DNA of 64,000 nt from Pyronema omphalodes. Taxonomy: Eukaryota > Ascomycota > Pezizomycetes > Pezizales > Pyronemataceae. Positions 1 through 11,149 of this stretch are shown here, one piece after another. The notes beneath the pieces were generated by a model that made no database searches, had not been told where the DNA came from, and saw only the letters and a list, made by a program, of their open reading frames with translations. The first letter of the stretch is position 1. The number at the start of each line of letters is the position of its first letter. The DNA is taken from contig JAJJXM010000016.1 in the NCBI GenBank assembly GCA_024516155.1, positions 248,001-312,000 on the forward strand, written 5' to 3'. Made by a program: the position numbers and the translations under genes.

Positions 1-130
1 TTGATGTTATTATTTTTTCTTAGTAAAGTACGATTACGCTATAAGTATTTCTTCTGTCCTTCTCGTTCTATCTTCTACTATTCTATCTTCTACCTGCAAG
101 AATTTTCCAGTTCTTTCATTGCCGTATAAG

Positions 131-354
131 TCGAACATCCACAGCTATCACTCGATATAGAACACCGTAGAAATATCAACATGTCCTCATCATCGTCATC
201 AACCCCTGTTCCGACCAGGAGCAGAACACCTTGCCTGTCCTCTCCGGAGTCCATCTCATTTGAGAAGGATATACTGGATGGAGAAAGCACAATCTCTTCT
301 GCTTTGTCGACACTTAACAGTGATCTCTTTACACCAACGGGGCCCACTCAGCTC
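131..354 (+). CDS. possible terminal exon or small protein, 57 aa from the only ATG
   Basis: An open frame runs from about 130 to a TAA at 352-354. Its first ATG is at 181 and gives 57 residues. The product starts with six serines and is rich in S, T, P and acidic residues, typical of a disordered C-terminal tail (ending TPTGPTQLN). An in-frame TAA lies at 127-129, and a C/T-rich stretch (60-110) with several AG dinucleotides lies upstream. It could therefore be the last exon of a gene entering from the left, with an acceptor near 130, or a small gene on its own. The opposite strand also has an 85-codon frame over the same bases, so strand is uncertain. No family recognised. Confidence 0.3.
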
Positions 355-539
355 AATTAAGGTATTGTAGTTCAATGTGCCGGGGGAAGGATGCAGTGTA
401 GTGTAGGGGGCAGGAGCTTTCTTATGCATCAGTATAGTTTTTTTTTGTTTGCAAGTAATTTCATATAGGTGACTTTAACTCGTGCGATGCATCAGAATTA
501 TCTAAGGAAAACACCATGAGCCGTAGTAAAAAAAATTGC

Positions 540-700
540 GGGTTGCGAGTGACCGGCAGTGACGCTAGTCGTGGTCACCCACGGTCACCCGCGGTCCGTC
601 CCGTCTATGGTGCCTCCAGGACGGCCGGTCCTGGTCCTACTACAGGACGGGACCGCGAGTGGCGGTCCGGTCCCGTCCTTGGCCAGGACGGGACCGGACG
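540..700. repeat. GC-rich island of short inverted repeats
   Basis: In otherwise AT-leaning sequence this stretch is built from GGACGGGACCG and its complement CGGTCCCGTCC (645-655, 668-678, 686-696), plus variants such as CGGTCCGTCC. Perfect 11-bp arms can pair as 645-655/668-678 or 668-678/686-696, giving alternative hairpins. The reading frames here (516-818) are low-complexity by-products and I do not treat them as genes. Confidence 0.7.
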
Positions 701-1499
701 GACCGTGCCGAACTCTGCTCGCAACCTGGAAGATATTCATACCTTGGTAAAAGAAGTATACGTAATTGAATTACACGGTGTAATTTACTTGGTCATACAT
801 GATACGACTCACGAGTAGTCATACCTAACTTTGGTCAACCCTGACTACTGCAGGAAAAGTTGGAGAAAGACCAGGAAAAACTTCAAGTAAGGCAAATGTG
901 TAGCTTCTTAGAGTTCGAAGAAGAAATATTCAAGACATGGTGACATCAAAATATAGCAGAAATACATATGCTCAAAGTACTGTGGTTCTATCTAAAGAAA
1001 TGTCTCGCCTGATGTGCTTGATTGTGTTTTTGCCTGAATATCATTGTGGCAAGCCGTAAGACTTTATTGGTTGGAACATGGATGTAATATGAAATGGGCG
1101 GGCATGCAGCATCAGAGCATCAGGGATATTCCCAGCGCCAAGGAGGATGATGCATAACCGTCACCCACAGATCACAGCGTGCCTCTTGAACCTGGCGGAA
1201 AATAGGAGGTACAGACATACATAGCTGTTATAGGGAAGCACGAGGAGAAATAACTCAGAGGTTTTATTAGGCGTTTGCCACGACGAGACGGAGATATTTC
1301 CAGGGTTTGAAACTACAGTCAATCAGCTGGTGCTATCTATGGAATTAAGTTAGCCAGGCAGGGCTATGGTAATAGAAGTTGCCGTTGCATCCAGGCACGG
1401 AACTGTTCCGTGATATAAATCTCGGCCGGTAGTTGGATTATGTGAACGATATTACCGAACGCACAGGCGGAAAAATAATAGAGCTTGGATACAGGAGGA

Positions 1500-4400
1500 T
1501 GTTTTACGTCAACTGGGTATAACCTAGAAGCTCTGATATTGACACGTTTTTTCATTGTAGTTTTTGTTAACCGCGGTTACAAATCTGGGACCAACATAGA
1601 AGATATTGATACTTTTTGCCGCTCAGATTTTACTGAAACTCGGGAATGATGATAGCCGAAAATTGAAACTTAATGCCATAGGCATCATGTAGGAGCTCAC
1701 GGCATGAGTTATAACCCAAATTCAAGCGCCGAACCGGGATTTTAGCATCTTTGACCGTTTCCCGGTATTTCTTTTACCGGAGCTCCTTGTGGTTACCATC
1801 CATGCTGAATGGCTCCGATGATGTATCACCACCGAGGATCATATTTCAGCAACTTTCATCTAGAATTCCGTGCGCGGTACCTATGATGCCCCACTCAGAT
1901 GTCTAATATCTTCCGCATTTGTAAAGATCATGAAAACAAACCCAAATTTTATACCGTCTCGAAATCCCGGCAATTTTGACTTACCGCAAACGATATTAAA
2001 CAGATACTCGTATCTGGGTTTCCGGATACATGGGGATGGCGACTTATTGATACGGTTTAAGTTCAAGCTGAACGGATGGATGGAAACATGGCAAATCCCG
2101 ATAATCACAAGCTGCAAAGTTCAATTCAGTTACAGATAAAGGTGCAACATCAGCCCGCGTGTTGGTTGCATAGGCATATGGAATATCCGAACTACATACG
2201 GATTAAACATACTGGTTGAAGTATATATACACTTCATCTCACACCAACGTGCTGAATGTACAACTCAACCCCGAGGACTTCACTAGGACTTACAATATAT
2301 GCTCAACCGGATACGGGTAGTGATAATGGAAAAAACGATATATATATCTGATTTCGCTTAGATTCGCAGCCGTTGAACATTCATACGGTTCAGTGAGCGA
2401 AGGTTAAAACATGTTTCTTCCGGATAAAGGTCGCTGAAACGTAGCGTTTTGATCAGCCTGAAACTTCAAGGTTTGTTTATTCGAAGAGTAAAGATTTGCT
2501 AACCATATATGGAAATGGTAATATTAGTTTCCTGCTCTTCACATGTTTCAGCTGTGGCATGGTGCCATGATTTGGGAAGGCATCACCATAATATTTCACA
2601 CCTTCTAGAATCGTTACAGGCTTTTGATGTATTGAAGAGGAATTATGTAGGACATTTATACTGGTGAATTATTTATGTTAACTGGGAACAACCCAAAAGC
2701 TCCGATATTGACATGTTTTTCTAGTTGTAATTTTCAGTACCTGCGGTTATTAACCTGGAACCAACACTGAGGATAGCGATATTCTTTACCGCCGAGATGT
2801 TTCCTGAAATCTGAGACCAGTTACAGCCAATAGTTTATGTCATAGCTGTTCCGTAGGAAATCAAAGCATTATTTAGAAACTAACAACAAGCGCCGATCCA
2901 AGATCCTCGCAGCTTTGACTATTGTCCGGTATTTCTTCCCACCGGAGATTCTGGTAGTTACTATCAGTACTGGATATTTTCGATCAAGTATCACTGCACA
3001 AACACCGCAGTGGATCATCTTTTCGGCAAGTTTCGTCTACATAGAAGCCTGCACTGGGTGCATGATAATGGTCCCAGACAATTCTAAATCCGGATAGAAT
3101 CCTTATGTACATGACCACGATACCCCATGTACATGTCTTCCGCATTTGGAAGGAATATCACTAATTCATATCCAGTCCCGAAATCCCGGTAATTTTGAGT
3201 TTCCCACAAATAATATCAAGCGTGTACCTGCATTTCCGGATACATGGTGCCGGCAACTTATTGAGATGAGTTTTTCCGAAAAAATCAAATAGAAAACATT
3301 GAGTTCCAACCATAGAATTCAAACATTGCAAATGCAATTGGTCCAGTGTACACAGTCGTAGCGCGGACTGGACTCCCACAACCCAACCTACACAGTTCAA
3401 TTCCACTATCGCTAGAAGTGTAACCCCAGATCGTACCCACGCATTTGTTACATATGCTGTCTTCCAAGGACTTAGCTACGTCTTGAAACTTCATTCTCAA
3501 CCGGCTGCCGACAGAGATAGTACAAAATATAATACGTACATCCGATGATCGCTTGGAGTCGCCGCCGTTAGATATCTATGAAACTTAAAACCGGAGTTCA
3601 GTTTATAAGATGAAGTTGAAACATGTTTGTTCCGGATAAAATACGCTGAAACTTAACTTTCCCGGGGTTTGATCAGTCTAAAGTCTCAGATGCTTGAGGT
3701 GCAAAAATCGAAGAGCCGTTGAAAGTGAATGAGATATAGAAACGGGAATATTGGTTTGCTACTCTGTGCACATTTCGGCTTCAGTATAGTTCCATGATTG
3801 GGGCGGGTATTACTCTAATACTTCAGATCTTTTCGAATTACAGAAGACTTCCAAGTTCCAGTATATTGTAGACTAATGATTGAGGACATAAGTACTGGTG
3901 GATTATCTACATCAACTGAGTACAAATTAGGAATCCCGATATTGATAAGCCTTTTGGACGTTGTAGTTTGTGATATCTGTGATTGCAAACCTGGAATAAA
4001 CACAGAGAATATTGTCATCTTTTGCCACAACAGTATTACATGGAAGTCGGGAAGGATCAAAGCCAACAGTCAACGCAATATGTATCCCGTAGGATCTTAC
4101 GGTATGAGATACATTGAGCCCAACTACAAGCATCAGTTCGAAAGTCTGGCAACTTCAACTGCTTCCCGGTGTTCTACACCCTTAACGCTGGATATTTCCG
4201 ATCACGTATTGCTACCTCACCAACCGCAGAGGATAATCCTTTCGGCAAATTTCGTCTAGAACCCCTCGTCCGGTGTGCACGTCGTAGGAATATAAGATTT
4301 CTGATGCGGACAACACACATACATATCCACGATAATCACGATACCCCATGTACATATCTGATATCTTTCGCACTGGTACAGCCCCCCCAGAACAGCCCCA

Positions 4401-5935
4401 ATGTTATACCTAGCCCCAAATCCCGGCACTTTGTGAGGTTCCCACAAATGAGATTAAGCAGGTGTTCGTGTTTGGGTTTTCCGGATACATGGTGACGGCA
4501 ACTTATTGATGTGATGTTTCCGAAAATTAAATCCCTAAGCATAAGCGGGTACAGGCATGGCAAACACCAATGATCCACTTTGCGGATTGGATTACCGAAC
4601 TTTACAGTTGAATCCTGTCACTGATATGTAAAGATACGACTTTGACTCGCATCTGCGTGATGGTTGCGTATATGCATGAGGATACCCGCATTGCATACCG
4701 ACAACTTAGCTTGGGCTTGGACTCCGTACTCAATCACATACGTGCGGCGATAGTAGATAAGGCAATACTATACAACCGATGATCGCTGAGATTCACTACC
4801 GTTGAATATTCATAAAAGCGAAACACGTGGTTTATTGAAAGAAAGTTGAAACATGTTTCTTCCGGGTGATGGTTGCCGAAACCTAACGTTTCGGTCAGCC
4901 TAAAGTCTTACATCCTGTAAATTTGAAGACAAAGGAGCTGAGTCATAAACCCAGAACTAACATAGAAGATATTGATTATTAGGAAGTAGGAGATATGGGC
5001 GCCTCATCAGGTGGCCTTCGCCACGGGGACAGGAATATGGCTCTTTTTTTGTCCCTCATAGGACCTATAAACCTGTATCAGAGTATAATCAAAATGAAGA
5101 AACAGATAAGCCAATTGTTGATATGTTTTGCCGCCCAGAAATTCCTGAAACTCGGGAGACATTACAGCCAATATTTCATGCCACAGGTCTCTCGTGTGAA
5201 CTCACAGCATGTGCTGAAATTCAACTGCAAGCGCCAATCAGAAAGTGCGGCAGTTTGAGCTATCTTCCGGTAATGCACCTCCCTGAAGCATCCAGATACC
5301 CCTACCCCTCAGGCTAAATAGTTCTGATTAAGCATCATTGTATCTACACCACAGAGAAATGTCGTTTTATAACTCTCCTCTAGAATCCCTCGCCTAGTGT
5401 ATGACATAGAAACAGAGGATTCCGAATCCGGAAAGAATACGTATATACATAACCACGATACCCACGATAGCCTATGTTATCTTCCGGATCCGTAAGGACT
5501 GTCGGAACATACCCGATTTTCATTCAGTCCCGAACCCCCGGAAATTTTGATTTCCCACAAATGATATTAAGCAGATACTCCTACTTGGGTTTTCCGGATA
5601 CTTGGTGACGGAAAAGTGTTGATATGTATGATCCAGCTTCAAGTTGAACGGATAGATGAACGCATGGCAAATCAAATGATGCACTCTGCGGGCTGGATTC
5701 TCGCATGGCACAGTTCAATCCTATTGCGTTATGGGTTGGTGTAACTACGGATTACACTCGCGTGTTGTTCGCATATATCTGCAATACCCTCGCTACATAC
5801 AAAATTGTCTTACTAGTTGGAGTATACACTATACTCGGACATCGAATATAAAACCCTACTCCGGGGACTTAGCTATGGGCCTATGGCTTAAAACCTTATG
5901 CTCAACTAGATACAGGCTGTAATATCATCATACTT
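1500..5935 (+). repeat. degenerate tandem array of about 1.2-kb units, about four copies
   Basis: Several anchors recur in the same order. The TTTCCGGATACATGG-like anchor is at about 2019, 3233, 4478 and 5591. The ACATGTTTCTTCCGG-like anchor is at about 2409, 3621 and 4851. AATCCCGG-AATTTTGA and CAACATAGAAGATATTGAT-like anchors also recur. Spacing is 1.11-1.25 kb. The units have drifted heavily, the last is truncated near 5935, and there is no conserved reading frame. A further partial unit lies at 7540-8170. No transposon hallmark (LTR, TIR, RT) was seen, so the nature of the unit is unknown. Confidence 0.65.
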
Positions 5936-7440
5936 ATTGTATACCAATATTCATTTCCCATTTTCTTTTGTATAAAGCGTACATCCCAAGGCGTTCGGGG
6001 CATGGCAGATGCATGTATATCACCATAAATACATAAGGCTTGCATTGTAGGCTGCAAAATGAGCACGTAAATGCATGTAGCTATGTATATACAAGCTGTG
6101 TAAGGCTTAGCACGCGGAGCAAGGCAATACAAGGCTCGTGAGGTAAGAGGGCATGATACAAGGTCATGACTGATCGCTGCAATAGGCTATCACGATATCA
6201 CATGTGTGTATGCTGGGTGCAATCCGAAGTCCGGAGTATCTAAATCCTGGAGAATAATACCAGGGGGGGGGGGGGGGGGGGGCACGTGGAAGAGAATCCA
6301 GAAATCACCTGAAAAGATAGGATAACAAAGAGTATACTGGAACTATCTACCTATCTCTGAGAGTGCACTGCACTGCACTGTAATCGGAGGCAGACTAGAT
6401 GGACCCAAGACTCAACTAATGGTTTCGATACGAAGGTTCACTACATATATGAAACAAGATATTTGCGGGGTAGCAGTGAGTACATCATTCGCTTACAATG
6501 ACTTGAATGTTTATGTTAAACGATTAAACCATTAGACCCAGATATTGATACCGAGATCGATATCAAGAGTCTTTGACCCCGAACTACATACCCCCATATC
6601 CTTCGAATCGATACACCGTTGACCCAGAGTTGCCAGGCCAGAAGGTATCACCGTATATCGCTGCCATTGACATCTTCCCCGAGGGAATATACCCAAGGAA
6701 ATATACCCGATACCCGATACCAATACCCGATACCCTATGCCATGCCATGCCAATGCCAATACCTAAGTCCACGGCATCCAGTAGGTATCGGTATCCTTAA
6801 CCCCACTCCGCCAATCATTACCATGACATACCTGACCCTCTCTATCACTATCAGCATGATCGGATGAACGTAACACTGTTGATACCGGTGTCGTATATAA
6901 TACATGCATTGGCGCTATGAAGTTATCCCAAGATCACATAAGTGCAGTTTTCTTCGCTTATGCAGACCGAGGATCGAGGGTGATATATGCAGGTACATAA
7001 TCTCGCAGAACCAATAGCACGCCTAGGCCCAAGAACCGAGAAAAAAAAGGAAATGAGAAAAAAAAAGAAAAAGGCACAAAAGGAAATATCGTGCTTTTGT
7101 GCATATCTACATATCTATGGCACCATATGTAGATCTAGCTCTATTTTCCACTTTCCATTGCAAACTTTCGAGTATCCAGTGGCAAAGATAAGTGCACATA
7201 TAACCAAATGAAATACAAATCTGCATATTTAAGCACGCCCATTACGCCTTTACGCCTTTATGTCGTAACAGCAAAGATATTTCGACTCGTGGCGAGTCTA
7301 GAAGCAGTAGCGGATGCAGGAACAAGAAACAAATTTCGTATTTTGCATGTCGAATTTCTCGGAACCCGGAACCGGGGGTTTTCTTGTGTATGTATGTGGC
7401 GAGGGGGGTTGATTATTAACTGATTTATTGTTTCCCGGCT
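5936..7440 (+). repeat. first copy of a 1.5-kb block repeated at about 9.1-10.9 kb
   Basis: Anchors shared with the later copy include CGTACATCCCAAG near 5980 (again 9249), ACTGCACTGTAATCG near 6370 (again 9680), ATCAAGAGTCTTT near 6563 (again 9876) and GCATATCTACATATCTATGG near 7100 (again 10536). It holds a run of 20 G at 6263-6282. There is no supported coding sequence. Confidence 0.6.
6263..6282 (+). repeat. homopolymer of 20 G
   Basis: Uninterrupted G tract followed by CACGTGG. The true length may vary because homopolymers are error-prone. Confidence 0.9.
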
Positions 7441-7539
7441 GGATTATCGGAACGTACATTTAAGTGCCGTCGTATAGACACATATCGTCACTGTCGGCGC
7501 TGTGCACAGTGAAGGTTGGCCGTGAGTTAAGTACATACC

Positions 7540-8170
7540 ATATCATCGATGTATAGCAACGCACCATGTTACATAGCCTGATAGCGGGTGGGATTCCTAG
7601 GATCCAAGCGATACGGTCAAATCCTGTTACATAGATGTAGAGGTGTGACTTTAGATCACACCTGCGTGTTGGTTTTATAAATCTGAAATCCTCATACTAC
7701 ATATATACAGATTTTTTTCGGAAGTTGAAGTGTATATGCCATATACATCGGACACTTAACATATGACCCGATTCCGAGGAGATATCCAAGGCTGAAAACG
7801 TTATTCTCAACCTAATCCAAAACATGATGACAGACAAAGTAAGATAGACCCATCCGGTGATTGCTTTGATTTACTGTCGTTAGACATTCATGAAAATCAA
7901 AACAGGGTTTCACGGGTCAGAGAAAGTTGAAATCTGCTTCTTCCAGGTAAAGGTTGTTGAACAACATTTCCGAGCTATGATTATCTTAAATCTTCACACT
8001 TCATAGATCCGTCGATGGAGGAGATGTTAAACAGATGCGGAAATGGACTAATTATCAAGTGACTCTGCACACGTTTCGGTTATGGCATGGTACCATGATT
8101 GGTGTAGGTGTTACTTTGATACTTTCATGCATTCTGGATTGCTTCAGTACATTTCAACGGAGGGAGTGCT
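7540..8170 (+). repeat. isolated partial copy of the 1.2-kb unit
   Basis: Shares the order of motifs seen in the array at 1.5-5.9 kb: CGTGTTGGTT, CCGAGGA, AAAGTTGAAA, CTTCTTCC and GGCATGGTACCATGATTGG. It lies directly upstream of the second copy of the other block, so array unit plus block may have been duplicated together. Confidence 0.55.
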
Positions 8171-8394
8171 TGGAAAATGCGACCATAAACCTCGTGAACG
8201 ACCATCGGTCCATCGCCATAAACGTTATTTATCCCATCCCATCCCAATCCTCAACCCAAACCCCAACCGCAACCCCCCCCTGAAGACAGATACATAATTA
8301 TGTACATAGAGAGCCGAAGAACAGCAAGAGCAAGAAATGGTAGCGCGCGAGAAAGGCAAAAGAGAAGAAGTGAGAGGAAGAAGAGGACCAGTGT

Positions 8395-8725
8395 AATAGA
8401 GCAGAGAAGAGAGGAGAAGAGAGGAGAGGAGCAGAGAGGATTGAAGTAGAGAGGCGAGGAGAGTAGAGGAGAGACGAGGAGAGAAGAGGAGAGGCGAGGA
8501 GAGAAGAGGAGAGAAGAGGAGAGAAGACGAGAGAAGAGGAGAGAAGAGGAGAGAAGAGGAGAGGAGAGGAGAGAAGAGGAGAGGCGAGGAGAGAAGAGGA
8601 GAGGCGAGGAGAGAAGAGGAGAGGCGAGGAGAGAAGAGGAGAGGCGAGGAGAGAAGAGGAGAGGCGAGGAGAGAAGAGGAGAGTTAAGGAGAGCATAGGA
8701 AGGCAGAGGAGATCAGAAGAGAGCA
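8395..8725 (+). repeat. GA-rich minisatellite (AGAGGAGAGGCGAGGAG-like)
   Basis: About 330 bp of almost pure purine, built from GAGAAGAGGAGAGGCGAG-type units with small variants. It creates a long Ser/Leu-rich open frame on the minus strand (8298-8939) that is an artefact of the repeat and not a gene. Confidence 0.9.
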
Positions 8726-9099
8726 AAGATAGGGCACGAACAACGAAGTGAGAGTGTAGAGTGAGAGTGCCGGGAGGGAAAAGAGCAAACAGGGCTCCAA
8801 AATGTAACGACGAGAATGAAAACCAGCAGAAGGAAGAGAGGTGGCAACAGGCCCAAGAAACGAAGTACGCTCTGGGGCGGATCCCAGCGAGACTCCAAGG
8901 TAACAGCTGGAGCCTCGAAATGTAAATAGACTGTAGCATACGTCATAACCTTAAGGTTGGGAACGTTCAAGAAAATCAAATCAAATCAAATCAACCCAAC
9001 CGCAACCCCCAAATTCCCATATCTCAAGGAACATCCCATCCAATTGCGTACATAAATACATCTTCCCTACCCCAGATCAACAAGTATCCTCATAATGCC

Positions 9100-10870
9100 T
9101 TCCACCTTACATTTTCCGGGATACATATCATTCTGCAATGTACAACAGGCTTTCGTTTTTCATTTTCGGTAACTTCCATATCTATAATATAATCATTATA
9201 CCATGTATACATGAGCTTCATGTCCCGTGTTTTTTTTTATATAACTCGTACATCCCAAGACGCCCGGAGCATGGCGAATGCATGTATCCCACGCCTATAT
9301 ACGTAAGGCTTGCACTGCAGTACTGCAGCACCGCAGTAAAAAGCATGTGCATGCCTGCATGTATCTATGTATAACATAAGCCTTGTAAGGCGTGGTGTAT
9401 ATCACGCGGAGCAAGGCAATGCAAGGCAATACAAGGCGTATGTCGTGCAGCAAGGCAATCCAATCCAGGCTCGAGAAGCAATAGATTTTCATGCGGATTG
9501 AAAGGTTAGGTATCATCACGATTTTGCATGGTATGCTGGGCGGAAGAGGAGGTTTGGTATAGATATGTAATCCTGGCAGATGTCTCGGGGAAATGGCGTT
9601 GTGAAGGGGTAGTGGGAAAGAGGGAAAGATAGGTTGTTACATTTGAATAACCTAGGGTTACCTAGCGAAGGGACTCGACTGCACTGTAATCGAGCACAGA
9701 CAGACAGGCCCAAGACTCAATCGACGGTATTGATACGGGGGCCCACTACATATCCGCAACTAGACATCTGCAGAGTGGTAATGGTAATATCATTCGCTTA
9801 AGATATGAATTCTTTGTTATCATTGCAGATATCAAACCCTAGCTCCAAAACGAAATATATGCACCGAGATCACTATCAAGAGTCTTTCAACCCAAAACCC
9901 TCGCTTCTCCCCCGGAACCTTCCCGATACCCGAAAACCCCCAAACCCCAAAACCCCGAAACCCCAAAACCCCGAAACCCAGAAGCTGCCCCGGCGGACCA
10001 GAGGGTATCAACCATTATCATTGACGTCTTACCCGAGTAATACACCCCATCAAATATACCCGAAGAAATGATACCCGAATCCCGATACCCTATGCCATGC
10101 CTATGCCATGCCTATGCCATGCCAATACCGAAGTCCGCGGCATCCCGTAACCCCAACCCAAGTTAACACCGATAATCATGTCAGCATGTCGGCATGATCG
10201 GATGAACGTGATACGCGCAGTGACACTGTTTGATACCGGCTGTAAGAATTAGTATGTAGTACATGTATGGAGGGGTATCGAATCCCAAGACCGTAAGAAT
10301 CCAAGAAGCTGGGATGAAAGTGCAGTTTTCTGCTTTTTATTGTTTTTTTCTTTTGTTCGCGTCAACTTCGCGTATGTATGCAGATGCAAACCGTGGAGTG
10401 GAGTAGAAGGAGCGCAGGTACATATCCTCAGTATCCAATAGCAATTATAGACCCAAGAAACGAAGAAAAAAAGGAAATGAAGAAAAAAGGAAAAGGCAGA
10501 AAAGGAAATTTCTCTTGTGCCATTTCGTGCTTTGTGCATATCTACATATCTATGGCACCATTGATCTAGATCTGCTAGCTATCATCTACTTTCCACTGAA
10601 AACTTTCCAGTGTTCGGTGGCAAATGAACAGCAAAGCTTTATAAGTGCACATAGCCAGCCATATAGCACGTATGTGATGAGTGCACAACTACGCCTGTAA
10701 CGCCTGTAACGCCCGTAACGCCCATTATGTGGCAAGACTAGAAGCAGAAGCAGAAGCAAATTTCGAATTTCTTGGAACCAATATTTTGCATATGCGGCGA
10801 TGCGGCGATGAACCTGGCTGGTTAATTGATTATCGATTCAATATTGATTATTACTTCCCGGTCGGATCAT
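9100..10870 (+). repeat. second copy of the 1.5-kb block
   Basis: Homologous to 5936-7440 by the anchors listed there, offset about 3.26-3.43 kb. This copy alone has an AACCCC/AACCCCGA-rich stretch at about 9935-9985. Its 3' part (GCGGCGATGAACCTGGCTG followed by GGATCATCGGCACG) is partly repeated again at 11036-11140. Confidence 0.6.
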
Positions 10871-11149
10871 CGGCACGTACGCCATGAAGGAAAGCCATAT
10901 GGCGGAAAAACAGTTACGCCTTTATGTCGTCTTTCAACTTGCACTGTGGCGAGAAGCAAACAAACAAGACTAGAAGCAATAGGAAAGAAGAAGTAGAAGC
11001 AGAAGAAGTAAATTTCATTTTGTAAATGCTGCAATGCGGCGATGCGGCGATGCAGCGATGAACCTGGCTGATTCATTGATTATCGATGCATTATTGGTTG
11101 ATTGATTATTATTGTTTTCTTGGCCGGATCATCGGCACGAAGTGAAGTA

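Noticed and set aside
8298..8939. 213-codon Ser/Leu-rich frame on the minus strand
   Set aside because: It is the GA minisatellite read in reverse. Composition alone explains the open frame.
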